Positions 26,672-35,574 of a stretch of 64,000 bases of DNA are shown here, in pieces (position 1 is the stretch's first letter; every line of letters begins with the position of its first letter). Location: contig NZ_MSRC01000016.1 in assembly GCF_010093085.1 (NCBI RefSeq), forward strand, positions 1-64,000, written 5' to 3'. The notes under the pieces are model-generated. The model was not told the origin of the DNA and did no database searches. It worked only from the letters and a program-made list of their open reading frames with translations. Made by a program: the position numbers and the translations under genes. The stretch is from Bacillus sp. SKDU12. GTDB lineage: Bacteria; Bacillota; Bacilli; Bacillales; Bacillaceae.

Positions 26672-28663
26672 TTATTCGATTTTAAACTGTTTTGTCAGAT
26701 CACGAAGCTCTTCTGCCATCTGCTCGAGAGTGGTCGCTGATGAACTGATTTCTTCCATCGAGGCAAGCTGCTCTTCAGCTGATGCAGCAATGTCTTGGAT
26801 GCTTGCCGCGCTTTCTCTCGACACATCAGCTATGCCGCTGACTGCTGATGAAACATGCTGTGAACGGTCTGACAGCTGTTCGACAGTGGCATTCATCGTC
26901 TGCAATTTGCCCGCGATTTCGTTTGTCATGCTGAAAATACTTTGGAAGCTTTCTTTTGTATGATCTGTGACTACAAGCCCTGACTGTACTTCCTGGTTGA
27001 CTGCTTTAAACATATGAAGAGAAGTTTCAATTTCTGCTACGATTTCTTGAATGAGCTTTTCAATTTCTTTTGCTGAATCAGCAGATTGAACAGCCAAGTT
27101 GCGCACTTCTTCCGCTACCACAGAGAAGCCGCGGCCTGATTCTCCGGCTCGCGCCGCTTCAATCGCTGCATTTAACGCCAGCAAGTTTGTTTGGTCAGCA
27201 ATTCCGTTGATGACTCTCAAAATGCTTGTAATGTCTTTCGATTTTCCTTCCAAGCCTTTGACTACAGCTTCAGCTTGCTGAACGGATTGATTAATCGAGT
27301 TCATTTGTCCGACTGTCTCCTGGACAAACTTTTCACCCGTTCCGGCGATTTCCGTTGAATGGATAGACGCCTTTGTAATATCTGATGATGTTTGTGAAAC
27401 TTGCTGAAGCCCTTCATTCATTAAGTTCAGCTGATGAGAGCTGGAATCAACCTTTTCGCTCTGCTCCTCGTTCCCGTTTGAGAACTGCTCAATCGCCATC
27501 GTGATGTGCTCAGTAGCTTTGCTTGTCTGTCCGGCAGATGCGGTAAGCTGTTCGGATGAGGCAGCCACATTGTTCACCGAGTCCTGAATCGTGCTGATCA
27601 GGGTGCGGAGAGATTGTCCCATTTCATTGAAGCTTTCCCCTAACTCTCCAAGCTCATCCTTCGAACGAATATCGATCGTTTCAGTCAGGTCCCCCCTGCT
27701 GATTGTTTTCGATGAGTGAACGAGACGTTTTAACGGTTTTGTAATGGAGCGAACGATAAATAGAATTAATACTCCGCCTACCGCAATCGAAGCAATCAGC
27801 ACAATGATCCCTGTTATTAACACAGACTTTGAAGCATCTTTGATTTCACTCGTATACATTGTGCCGGCTATTTTCCATCCCGTCAGTTCATTTGTTGTAT
27901 ATGTCATCTTTTTATTTTGGTTATCTGAAGATGTGTATTGGAGTTCACCGCTATCATCGGCATACATTTTGGCAACCCAGTCGCCTGACAGCTTTTCTCC
28001 AGCTTTATGGCTCTTGTGGGCAACATAGGTTTTGTTTTTCGTTGCAATGAAAGCATAGCCTTCTTTTCCGACCTTGATTTGTTTCATCTGTTCCAACAAT
28101 TTATCAATGGTAATATCCATGGCGACAACGCCAGATCCGTCCTTCATCTGCTGGGCAATGGTAATGACCGTGCTTCCGTCACTTGCTGCAACGTAAGGAT
28201 CTGTCACTATAATCTCACCGCCGGCCTTGACCGCATCTTGATACCAAGGGCGCTGTCTTGGATCGTATCCGTCCGGCAATTGTTCTTTCGGCGCTTGTAC
28301 ATAGGCGCCGTTTTCTGAACCTCCGTATATTCTGGCTACTCCTTGATTGATCGAGACATATTGTGAAAACTTGGTCTTGAGCTCTTCTTGGTTAGACTTC
28401 CCTTTAAACACAGAGCTTTTAAGAGATTCACTGAAAAAAGTGACCGCTTTTGCTTTTGCTCCCAAATCATTTGTAACGGTTGTATTAAATGAATCGACAC
28501 TGTTTTTCGCACTTCCCATTATTTCTTGTTCCAGCTTTCCGCTGGCGCTTCGGTAAGAACTAATTTCTAATATAATAATAGGGATGATGAGGATCGCAAT
28601 AAAAGCGACGATTAATTTCCTTGAAATAGACGGTTTTTTCAGCCAATTGATAAAAGTCTTCAT
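26672..28663 (-). CDS. mcpB: McpB, asparagine chemotaxis receptor
   Basis: A 663-residue receptor closely matching B. subtilis McpB. The dCache pocket has the amino-acid-receptor type sequence [10 protein letters not shown] followed by [11 protein letters not shown], where Arg, Trp and the later Asp are expected to hold the ligand's amino and carboxyl groups. HAMP and signalling domains follow, with tip [20 protein letters not shown] (Ser where the three paralogues have Tyr). It is the main asparagine receptor in 168. First gene of the four-receptor array, 17 nt after GGAGAAAC-type ribosome-binding sequence. Confidence 0.94.
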   Translation of the reverse strand: MKTFINWLKKPSISRKLIVAFIAILIIPIIILEISSYRSASGKLEQEIMGSAKNSVDSFNTTVTNDLGAKAKAVTFFSESLKSSVFKGKSNQEELKTKFSQYVSINQGVARIYGGSENGAYVQAPKEQLPDGYDPRQRPWYQDAVKAGGEIIVTDPYVAASDGSTVITIAQQMKDGSGVVAMDITIDKLLEQMKQIKVGKEGYAFIATKNKTYVAHKSHKAGEKLSGDWVAKMYADDSGELQYTSSDNQNKKMTYTTNELTGWKIAGTMYTSEIKDASKSVLITGIIVLIASIAVGGVLILFIVRSITKPLKRLVHSSKTISRGDLTETIDIRSKDELGELGESFNEMGQSLRTLISTIQDSVNNVAASSEQLTASAGQTSKATEHITMAIEQFSNGNEEQSEKVDSSSHQLNLMNEGLQQVSQTSSDITKASIHSTEIAGTGEKFVQETVGQMNSINQSVQQAEAVVKGLEGKSKDITSILRVINGIADQTNLLALNAAIEAARAGESGRGFSVVAEEVRNLAVQSADSAKEIEKLIQEIVAEIETSLHMFKAVNQEVQSGLVVTDHTKESFQSIFSMTNEIAGKLQTMNATVEQLSDRSQHVSSAVSGIADVSRESAASIQDIAASAEEQLASMEEISSSATTLEQMAEELRDLTKQFKIE

Positions 28664-28695
28664 GTCCAGTTTCTCCTTAGGGTTTGATACAGTAT

Positions 28696-28722
28696 ATATC
28701 GGCTTCTTAAAGTAGTTTTAAA
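28696..28722 (-). promoter_or_regulatory. Sigma-D promoter of mcpB
   Basis: Perfect GCCGATAT (28696-28703) on the minus strand with TAAA/TTTA -35 candidates 13-15 nt upstream. Confidence 0.8.
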
Positions 28723-28827
28723 ATGGAAAAATGGAACAAGTTCTTTTTCTTTCGGCCGTCATCTGTCTTTTTAACTTTCATTGCCCAAGCCCTCTGCATA
28801 TCTTATAAAAAACAAGGGGGGCTAAAG

Positions 28828-29565
28828 ATGATTATTATATCCGGACAATTGCTCCGTCCCCAAGATGTTGAAAACTGGCAGATTGATAAAAATTTGAATC
28901 CGCTGTTAAAAGAGATGATGGAGACACCCGTTCAGTTTGATTATCATTCAATTGCTGAACTGATGTTTGAGCTGAACCTGCGGATGAATATCGTTACAGC
29001 GGCAAAGAAGCTGCACAAAAGCGGAGCGAAGTTTGCTACTTTTATGAAAACATATGGGAATACAACTTATTGGAGGGTTTCACCGGAAGGCGCCTTGGAG
29101 CTGAAATATAAAATGCCGCCATCAAAAGCGATTCGGGACATTGCAGAAAACGGTCCGTTTTATGCGTTTGAATGTGCGACTGCAATCGTTATCATTTATT
29201 ACTTAGCCTTAATTGATACAATCGGGGAAGATCAATTCAATGCCAGCTTTGAAAGAATCATATTATATGACTGGCATTATGAGAAATTGCCGATATATAC
29301 AGAAACAGGACAGCACTTTTTCCTTGGAGATTGTTTGTATTTTAAGAATCCTGACTTTGATCCGCAAAAAGCACAGTGGAGAGGCGAAAATGTTATTTTA
29401 CTCGGAGAAAATCAATATTTTGCCCATGGTCTCGGGATCTTAAGCGGACAGCAAATTATCGATAGGCTGAATTCTTTTAGAAGAAACGGAGCCGTACAAA
29501 AAGCTTATCTTCTGCCCCAGGCGACCAGACTGGATGTTCCGTCTCTTTACCGAATCGTCCGCTAA
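28828..29565 (+). CDS. tgl: Tgl, spore-coat protein-glutamine gamma-glutamyltransferase
   Basis: A 245-residue bacterial transglutaminase. The catalytic Cys is residue 116 in NGPFYAFECATA, with Glu115 beside it, and the later YFAHGLGI region completes the family pattern. It cross-links glutamine and lysine residues of coat proteins such as GerQ during late sporulation. The start at 28828 follows a run of G's (AAGGGGGG); the frame open to 28723 lacks a site. Expression is known to be sigma-K/GerE dependent; I did not mark the promoter. Confidence 0.95.
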   Translation: MIIISGQLLRPQDVENWQIDKNLNPLLKEMMETPVQFDYHSIAELMFELNLRMNIVTAAKKLHKSGAKFATFMKTYGNTTYWRVSPEGALELKYKMPPSKAIRDIAENGPFYAFECATAIVIIYYLALIDTIGEDQFNASFERIILYDWHYEKLPIYTETGQHFFLGDCLYFKNPDFDPQKAQWRGENVILLGENQYFAHGLGILSGQQIIDRLNSFRRNGAVQKAYLLPQATRLDVPSLYRIVR

Positions 29566-29603
29566 AAACCCCATCGCCTATTGTTGAGATGATGGGGTTT
29601 CAA
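29566..29603 (+). terminator. Bidirectional terminator between tgl and the next gene
   Basis: AAACCCCATC/GATGGGGTTT stem between convergent genes, with A and T flanks. Confidence 0.8.
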
Positions 29604-29832
29604 ACGCTTTTCGTTTTCGATAAAAAGGGGCTGTGCCAAAATACTGGTTTGCAGCCCATTCCATTTTTTCAAGGTCATTTCTTGTCACGATTGGATCCAG
29701 GCTGCTCCATTTAATAAAGCGGATAAAATAGTAGCCTTTTATAGGAGCCATTGTAACTTTTGAGTGAGGCCAGCCTTCAAATACAAACTCAATCTTCCCT
29801 CTTTTTTTATAAGAATATTGAAGAATGTTCAT
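29578..29832 (-). CDS. Conserved hypothetical protein, 84 aa
   Basis: A small basic protein rich in aromatic residues ([16 protein letters not shown]). No catalytic motif is recognised. A GAGGTG ribosome-binding site precedes two adjacent ATGs; I use the second for spacing. A similar short gene lies between tgl and yugU in B. subtilis 168, so it is probably real. It is 24 nt downstream of the nitronate monooxygenase-like gene and could be co-transcribed. Function unknown. Confidence 0.7.
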   Translation of the reverse strand: MNILQYSYKKRGKIEFVFEGWPHSKVTMAPIKGYYFIRFIKWSSLDPIVTRNDLEKMEWAANQYFGTAPFYRKRKAFETPSSQQ

Positions 29833-29856
29833 CATCTGTCACCTCTTTTTTTCAAG

Positions 29857-30888
29857 TTACGTTCGGCAAAGCTCTGCCAACAGCGTCTTCACATCAATAG
29901 GTCCGTTCAGCATTCCGACAGATTGTCCCGCCCACAGGGACATGCGGCCGGAATCTTTTTCTTTGGCAGCGTGCTTTCTCATCGGTTTTGTCAGCGTGTT
30001 TTGCAATGGATATGGAAGCGCGTTCACCTCCTCAGCCTGCTGCTCTTTCATCCATTGATTAACTATACCCCTCGCAGGCTTTCCTGAAAACAATGCAGTA
30101 AGGCGTGTGTCTGTTCCTTTTGCCTGTTTTAATTCATGTCTGTATGTTTCAGAGGCTTCACATTCCTCACACAGGAGAAAAGGTGTTCCGACCTGCACGC
30201 CTTGGGCCCCAAGACAATGAGCGGCTTGAACGCCGCGCCGGTCGGCAATTCCGCCAGCCGCGATCACCGGAACGGAAACAGCATCTGCTGCTTGGGGAAT
30301 GAGCGACATGAGGCCAAGCGCGGATTCTCCGCTGACCGGGAGAAAAGATCCGCGGTGGCCGCCCGCTTCGCTTCCTTGCAGGACGATTATGTCCATCCCG
30401 CGTTCTTCAAGCAGGACGGCTTCCTGCGGAGTTGTAGCTGTCCCGATAAGAGAGCAGCCATTTTGCTTTAATGCTTGAATGCTTTCATCCGGCGGAATGC
30501 CAAACGTAAATGAACAGGCTTTTACATTGTGTTTAAGAATGATGTTCATTTTTTTATGGAAGTCCTCCCACTCTTCTTCCTCCGAAGAAAATGGCGGAGC
30601 CTGTTCGGCGAATGGAATTTTGCTTTTCCACCTTTGAACGCTGTCCTCCTCCGGTTCCTTTCTGCTTTCCGGAACAAACACATTCACCTGAAATACTCGA
30701 TCAGTCAGCTGCGGCATCTCACTGATTTGCTTTTCAAGCATGTCCGGATTGAGATATCCCGATGCCAGACTTCCAAGCGCGCCTTCATTTGACACAGCGG
30801 CTGCCAGGCCAGGCGTGACAAGCCCGCCGGCCATCGGCGCCTGAATAACAGGTTTCGTCAGTGATAATGTTTTCATCCATTTCGTCAT
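29857..30888 (-). CDS. Nitronate monooxygenase-family FMN oxidoreductase
   Basis: A 343-residue TIM-barrel flavoprotein of the 2-nitropropane dioxygenase/nitronate monooxygenase family. FMN-binding motifs are KPVIQAPMAGG at the start, LQGSEAGGHRG in the middle and AAGGIADRRGV after it. It resembles YrpB of B. subtilis but is a separate gene. Such enzymes detoxify alkyl nitronates; the real substrate is unknown. AGGAGG lies 6 nt before the ATG at 30888. It follows yugU by 13 nt, so they form an operon. I do not recall this gene at this locus in strain 168, so it may be lineage-specific. Confidence 0.88.
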   Translation of the reverse strand: MTKWMKTLSLTKPVIQAPMAGGLVTPGLAAAVSNEGALGSLASGYLNPDMLEKQISEMPQLTDRVFQVNVFVPESRKEPEEDSVQRWKSKIPFAEQAPPFSSEEEEWEDFHKKMNIILKHNVKACSFTFGIPPDESIQALKQNGCSLIGTATTPQEAVLLEERGMDIIVLQGSEAGGHRGSFLPVSGESALGLMSLIPQAADAVSVPVIAAGGIADRRGVQAAHCLGAQGVQVGTPFLLCEECEASETYRHELKQAKGTDTRLTALFSGKPARGIVNQWMKEQQAEEVNALPYPLQNTLTKPMRKHAAKEKDSGRMSLWAGQSVGMLNGPIDVKTLLAELCRT

Positions 30889-30901
30889 GAAAAACCTCCT
30901 G

Positions 30902-31300
30902 CTATTCCATGATTTTGATATAGCATGTCCGAGTGCGCGGGCCGTCAAATTCGCAGAAATAAATGCCCTGCCACGTTCCAAGAATGAGCCGGCCGTTATC
31001 AATGATGACATGCTGTGAAGCTCCCACTGTACTCGACTTCATATGCGCAGCTGTATTGCCCTCCATATGGCGGTCAAGCTCGTGTTCCCACGGATACACT
31101 TCATCAAACCTTCTAAGCATATCTTTTTTGACGTCGGGATCGGCGTTTTCATTAATGGTAATCCCCGCAGTTGTATGCGGACAGTAAATCAGCGCCGCAC
31201 CGCTTGTTACACCTGTTTCTTGAAGAAAGGCCTCCACTTCGCTCGTGATTTCAATCATTTCATCTCGTTTGTTCGTGTTGATTTGAAGTGTTTTCAGCAT
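30902..31300 (-). CDS. yugU: YugU, UPF0047 (YjbQ) family protein
   Basis: A 132-residue protein covering the whole UPF0047 fold. Signatures are [30 protein letters not shown] and [15 protein letters not shown]. Conserved histidines suggest metal binding, and E. coli YjbQ has weak thiamine phosphate synthase activity; the physiological role is unsettled. Starts at the ATG after AAGGAGAAAC and is followed at once by the FMN oxidoreductase. Confidence 0.92.
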   Translation of the reverse strand: MLKTLQINTNKRDEMIEITSEVEAFLQETGVTSGAALIYCPHTTAGITINENADPDVKKDMLRRFDEVYPWEHELDRHMEGNTAAHMKSSTVGASQHVIIDNGRLILGTWQGIYFCEFDGPRTRTCYIKIME

Positions 31301-31391
31301 TTGTTTCTCCTTTCATTTGTCTGCTCTATTTGCTATTTCGTTCTGTGTTCTTTTTTTCCTGTTAAACCGCTCTCATAAACCTGAAAAAAAT

Positions 31392-31420
31392 CAAAAACTC
31401 CAGTCTCTGGCTGGAGTTTA
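31392..31420 (-). terminator. yugT terminator
   Basis: AACTCCAGCC/GGCTGGAGTT-like stem (minus strand AAACTCCAG/CTGGAGTTTTT) right after the yugT stop. Confidence 0.85.
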
Positions 31421-33082
31421 GTGCCATACATATACTCTTGCTTCATACGGCTGTAACAGTGCTGATGTCATATGCTGATGCTGGTCTGTTTCAACATTTG
31501 ACAATACAAGTGCGTCTGATGACAACGGTATTCCGGCGTGTTTGAAAAAGGCGGGCATTCCTGTCAGGTTGGCCGCAATCAGTGCAGTATGGCTCTCGCC
31601 TTTCCGAAGATAGGCAAAGATTTGCTGATCCTCAGGTAAGATGAGCTCATATGTCCCGTAGATAAACACATCATATGTTTGACGCAGCTTGATCAAACTT
31701 TTGTAATAATGGCGGACAGATGTTCGGTCGTTTGTTTGCGCCTCAGCATTCAGCCATTTGTAATTCTCATTGATCCCGATCCACGGTTTGGCTTCAGAAA
31801 ACCCGGCGTATGGATCAGCATTCCATTGCATTGGCGTTCGGGAATTGTCCCTCCCTTTTTTCCAGATAATCTTCATTACATCCTCGTGCGAAGCGCCTTT
31901 CGCCGTTTCTCTTTCATACATCCGTTTCATGGCGACATCATCATAGTCCTCAATAGACGGAAACGCCACGTTTGTCATGCCGAGCTCCTGTCCTTGATAA
32001 ATAAACGGTGTGCCTTTCATGAGGAAATAGACAGCAGCAAGCGCTTTTGCACTTTCCTTCATGTATACTTCGTCATCTCCCCACACAGAAACTGAACGAG
32101 GCTGGTCGTGATTTTCCATAAACAAAGCATTCCAGCCGATTCCCTCAAGACTGTCCTGCCAGTCAGTTAACACTCGTTTAAAGGAAACGATATCAATGTT
32201 TTCATTGACCTCTACATCCCACAGGCCGAGATGTTCAAATTGAAAAATCATGCTGAAAATGCCGTTTTTTTCTCCAGCCCAATCTGCCGCCTCCTTTGCA
32301 GTGACACCGTTTGCTTCACCGACTGTCATAATCGGATAGCGGGAAAATGTATTTTCTTTCAGCTCTGTCAGCAAATCCATTATGCCGTCAATATTCATAT
32401 GATAGAGAAAGGAAGGAACATAGTTCAGCCCTTTTGGATTAGGCATATCGGGAAGCCCTTCTTTTTTCTTAATATGAGTAATCGCATCCACTCGAAAACC
32501 GTCAATTCCTTTATCAAGCCACCAATTGATCATGTCATAGATGGCATTTCTCACTTTTTTATTTTCCCAATTCAAATCAGGCTGTTTTTGATCAAAAAGA
32601 TGAAGATAGTATTGGTTTGTCTTTTGATCGCACTTCCATGCCGGCCCGCCGAAAATGCTTTCCCAATTGTTCGGCGCGTTTCCGTTTTTGCCATCCTGCC
32701 AAATATACCAGTCGCGTTTGTCGGAGTGGATAGATGAACGGGATTCGATGAACCATGGATGCTCGTCGCTTGTATGGTTTACGACAAGGTCCATAATCAG
32801 CTTCATGCCCAGCTCATGAATGTCATCAAGCAGCTGGTCAAAGTCCGCCATGGTTCCGAAATCGCTCAATATGTTTTCGTAATCCCTAATGTCATAGCCG
32901 TTATCCGCGTTGGGTGAATCGTATATAGGGCATATCCAGATAACATCAGCGCCCAGCTCTTTTATGTAATCAAGCTTGGATCTTATGCCTTGAATATCCC
33001 CGATTCCGTCGCCATTTGAATCTTTAAAGCTGCGCGGGTAAATTTGGTAGACAACCGATTCCTTCCACCAAGCCTTTTTCAT
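31418..33082 (-). CDS. yugT: YugT, GH13 oligo-1,6-glucosidase / alpha-glucosidase
   Basis: A 554-residue GH13 enzyme with all four conserved regions: DLVVNHTSDEHPWF (I), DGFRVDAITH with the nucleophile Asp (II), TVGEANG with the acid Glu (III) and FMENHDQPR (IV). Size and sequence place it with oligo-1,6-glucosidases and alpha-glucosidases (GH13_31), which release glucose from isomalto-oligosaccharides or short maltodextrins. It is intracellular (no signal peptide). It stands alone between terminators. GAGGAGGGAG precedes the ATG. Confidence 0.93.
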   Translation of the reverse strand: MKKAWWKESVVYQIYPRSFKDSNGDGIGDIQGIRSKLDYIKELGADVIWICPIYDSPNADNGYDIRDYENILSDFGTMADFDQLLDDIHELGMKLIMDLVVNHTSDEHPWFIESRSSIHSDKRDWYIWQDGKNGNAPNNWESIFGGPAWKCDQKTNQYYLHLFDQKQPDLNWENKKVRNAIYDMINWWLDKGIDGFRVDAITHIKKKEGLPDMPNPKGLNYVPSFLYHMNIDGIMDLLTELKENTFSRYPIMTVGEANGVTAKEAADWAGEKNGIFSMIFQFEHLGLWDVEVNENIDIVSFKRVLTDWQDSLEGIGWNALFMENHDQPRSVSVWGDDEVYMKESAKALAAVYFLMKGTPFIYQGQELGMTNVAFPSIEDYDDVAMKRMYERETAKGASHEDVMKIIWKKGRDNSRTPMQWNADPYAGFSEAKPWIGINENYKWLNAEAQTNDRTSVRHYYKSLIKLRQTYDVFIYGTYELILPEDQQIFAYLRKGESHTALIAANLTGMPAFFKHAGIPLSSDALVLSNVETDQHQHMTSALLQPYEARVYVWH

Positions 33083-33178
33083 ACAGCTACTCCCTCCTCA
33101 GTGTCAGTGTGCGGTCTGTATATCTTATGTAGAAAAAAGGCGTAACAGCATTGCTTTTTTTGAAAAACCAGAAGACGT

Positions 33179-33213
33179 CAAAAAACAGCCGTTCAAAATG
33201 CCGGCTGTTTTTT
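33179..33213 (-). terminator. yugS terminator
   Basis: AAAACAGCCGGC/GCCGGCTGTTTT-type stem (33184-33211) with T-run on the minus strand, after the yugS stop. Confidence 0.88.
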
Positions 33214-34504
33214 ATAAAAAGTCGGTTTTTTTTATTTCTATAAAACGAATGTGATGATCTTCGGCGTCGAGGATTTTAAATTCACAGCCCTCCGCGTATA
33301 TCACATCTCCTGCTTCCAGCTCCATTTTTTGCGTTAGAAGCCAGCCTGCAATTGTATCAATTTCTTCGTTTTCAATGGCAATATCGAGCAGATCGTTTAC
33401 CTCATCAATAAGCGCTTTTCCATCCATAACATAATGGTGCTCGCCTTTTTTCAAAATATGCGGCGTTTCATCCTGGTCGTATTCATCGCGGATTTCCCCG
33501 ACGATTTCTTCAATAATATCTTCAACAGTGACAAGTCCTGCCGTTCCCCCGTACTCATCTACGAGAATGGCCATGTGAATCCGTTCTTTCTGCATGCGGA
33601 TCAAAAGCTGCTGAACAGGAATGCTTTCAATGACCCTGATGACAGGCCTCATGATCTGCTCCAAATTAATTGACTGTCCGAGAAAATAAGCTTTAAACAT
33701 ATCCTTGCTGTTGATGATCCCTAAAATATGATCCTTGTCTTCTTTAATGACAGGATAACGTGTATACCGTTCATTAATGATATGATGGATCGCTTCTTCC
33801 AGCGACTGCTCCAGAGAGATGATCGCCATTTCTGTCCGCGGAATCATAATCTCTCTTGCTACCCGGTTATCGAATTCAAAAATCTTATTCACATAGCGGA
33901 ATTCAGACTGATTAATTTCTCCCTTTTCATAGCTTTCTGAAAGAATCAGCCTCAGTTCCTCTTCACTGATGACGACCTCGTGCTCCTTTACTGAATGAAA
34001 GCCAAACAATTTGACAAGAAAACTTGCAGAGCCGTTCAATGCCTTAATAAATGGATACGTAATTTTATAAAACCAAATCAGCGGCTTTGCGATCCACAAA
34101 CTGACAGCTTCAGCCTTTTGGATCGAAACAGTTTTTGGGGCAAGCTCACCCATCACCACATGCAAAAAAGTGACGATGATAAATGCAACTATAAATGTGA
34201 CAATGTGGTTAAACGGTTCCGGAATGCCTGTCATTGTAAATAAAGGATGAAGAATGCGTTCAAATGTCGGTTCACCCAGCCATCCAAGGCCGAGAGCAGT
34301 AATTGTAATCCCAAGCTGGCATGCTGATAAATATTCGTCAAGATTAGAGATGACTTTATGTGCGGCAAGCGCCCGGCTGTCACCGCTTTCGATGAGCTGA
34401 TTGATTTTTGAACCTCTGATTTTGACGATCGCAAATTCTGCTGCAACAAAAACAGCCGTAATGCCAATCAAAACAAAAATGGCGATCAATTGTAATATAA
34501 GCAA
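33212..34504 (-). CDS. yugS: YugS, CNNM/CorC-type membrane protein with CBS domains
   Basis: A 430-residue protein: DUF21 transmembrane domain (about 1-180), a CBS pair (about 200-325, containing VDEYGGTAGLVTVEDI) and a CorC/HlyC C-terminal domain (about 345-425). Relatives such as MpfA export Mg2+; a role in divalent cation homeostasis is likely but unproven. The frame is closed by a TAA just upstream, and the first usable codon is TTG at 34504, 6 nt after AAGGG. That AAGGG is the 3' arm of a strong hairpin, and the TTG lies in its U-run, so initiation should depend on the hairpin being open. Confidence 0.88.
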   Translation of the reverse strand: MLILQLIAIFVLIGITAVFVAAEFAIVKIRGSKINQLIESGDSRALAAHKVISNLDEYLSACQLGITITALGLGWLGEPTFERILHPLFTMTGIPEPFNHIVTFIVAFIIVTFLHVVMGELAPKTVSIQKAEAVSLWIAKPLIWFYKITYPFIKALNGSASFLVKLFGFHSVKEHEVVISEEELRLILSESYEKGEINQSEFRYVNKIFEFDNRVAREIMIPRTEMAIISLEQSLEEAIHHIINERYTRYPVIKEDKDHILGIINSKDMFKAYFLGQSINLEQIMRPVIRVIESIPVQQLLIRMQKERIHMAILVDEYGGTAGLVTVEDIIEEIVGEIRDEYDQDETPHILKKGEHHYVMDGKALIDEVNDLLDIAIENEEIDTIAGWLLTQKMELEAGDVIYAEGCEFKILDAEDHHIRFIEIKKTDFL

Positions 34505-34533
34505 AAAAAGCCCTTACCATAAATGGTAAGGGG
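34503..34533 (-). terminator. Terminator-like hairpin overlapping the yugS start
   Basis: GCCCCTTACCAT-TT-ATGGTAAGGGC followed by T7 on the minus strand, between yugP and yugS. It has the full form of an intrinsic terminator, yet its 3' arm holds the yugS ribosome-binding sequence and its T-run the TTG start. A strong GAGGAGG sits just upstream (34536-34542) with no good start except a 7-codon frame. Confidence 0.75.
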
Positions 34534-34547
34534 CCACCTCCTCAACG

Positions 34548-35225
34548 TTAATTCTCATTACGACCGTTTAAGAAGATCATCACAAAGCGCAGAAGCTCAA
34601 ACAGGGAAACCAGGGCGGCGGCCACATACGTTAAGGCGGCTGCGCTCAGCACTTTATTTACCCCATTTTCTTCATTGTTCCGGATGAATCCTTCTGACAC
34701 AATAATCTGCTTCGCTCTTGAACTTGCATTGAATTCAACAGGCAATGTAATCAGCTGGAAAAAGACAGCGGCTGAAAACAGGATGATGCCGAGCCCAATC
34801 AAATTCAGGCTGCCGAGAAGCATGCCTCCTAGGAAAAGCAAGGGAGCTACACCGGATGCAAAATTCACGACTGGGAAGATTTTATGTCTCAGCACAAGCG
34901 CACCATATGATTCCTGATGCTGCAAAGCATGTCCGACTTCATGGGAAGCTACGGATATGGCGGAGATCGAGCGGCCGTAATAGACCGGCTCAGATAAACG
35001 CACCACCCGTGTTGTCGGGTCGTAATGGTCTGTTAAAGTGCCTCTTACCGGTTCGACCGGCACGTCGTAAAGACCGTTTATATCTAAAATCCGTCTTGCC
35101 GTTTCTGCCCCTGTACGTCCGCTTGAGGCTTCCACTTTTGAATATTTTTCAAAGTTGCTCTTCACTTTAAATTGTGCCCAAAACGACAATCCCAATGCGG
35201 CTATTGTTAAAAATATAAACAGCAT
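34548..35225 (-). CDS. yugP: YugP, membrane zinc metallopeptidase
   Basis: A 225-residue membrane protein of the neutral zinc metallopeptidase 2 family. The zinc motif HEVGH (in ASHEVGHALQHQ, about residue 94) follows an N-terminal membrane anchor (1-18), and three more hydrophobic segments lie between about 120 and 215. The biological substrate is unknown. AAAGGA precedes the ATG. yugS follows after the hairpin described above. Confidence 0.9.
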   Translation of the reverse strand: MLFIFLTIAALGLSFWAQFKVKSNFEKYSKVEASSGRTGAETARRILDINGLYDVPVEPVRGTLTDHYDPTTRVVRLSEPVYYGRSISAISVASHEVGHALQHQESYGALVLRHKIFPVVNFASGVAPLLFLGGMLLGSLNLIGLGIILFSAAVFFQLITLPVEFNASSRAKQIIVSEGFIRNNEENGVNKVLSAAALTYVAAALVSLFELLRFVMIFLNGRNEN

Positions 35226-35268
35226 TTTTCATCATCCTTTTCCATGATCATATCTTTGTTTATTACGA

Positions 35269-35529
35269 TTATTTTAATGAGTTTTCTTTCTCGTGTACAG
35301 AAATGCGCTTCTTCCGGCTCGGAGCACACATTCCACCCAGCAGAAAAAGCAATCCTGCTAAAAATAGATAAAAGGAAAAGCTGCCAGTCAGCCCTTTCAA
35401 AAAACGAAGCCAGGAAAAGCTGCCGGAAAAGTGATTATATGAATTCAAATCGAAAATAAACAAAATGACCGCGGATGCCGCCAGCTGCGTACCGATCAAA
35501 ACCACGATCGTCCTTTGCATGATCGTCAT
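35269..35529 (-). CDS. Small two-helix membrane protein, 86 aa
   Basis: A short protein with two hydrophobic segments (about 6-25 and 48-68) and a basic C-terminal tail (SRKKRISVHEKENS). No family recognised. AAAGGATG lies 6-8 nt before the ATG at 35529; another ATG three codons earlier overlaps that site. It ends 40 nt before yugP starts and is divergent from Mistic with only about 45 bp between starts. Codon use looks ordinary, so I consider it a probable gene of unknown function. Confidence 0.6.
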   Translation of the reverse strand: MTIMQRTIVVLIGTQLAASAVILFIFDLNSYNHFSGSFSWLRFLKGLTGSFSFYLFLAGLLFLLGGMCAPSRKKRISVHEKENSLK

Positions 35530-35574
35530 TTTTTTCATCCTTTTTGTTTTAGTCTATGGAGAATTCCGTTTTAT

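Noticed and set aside
35244..35459. 71-codon plus-strand ORF opposite the small membrane protein
   Set aside because: Basic, low-complexity translation with no ribosome-binding site; the opposite strand is a better candidate.
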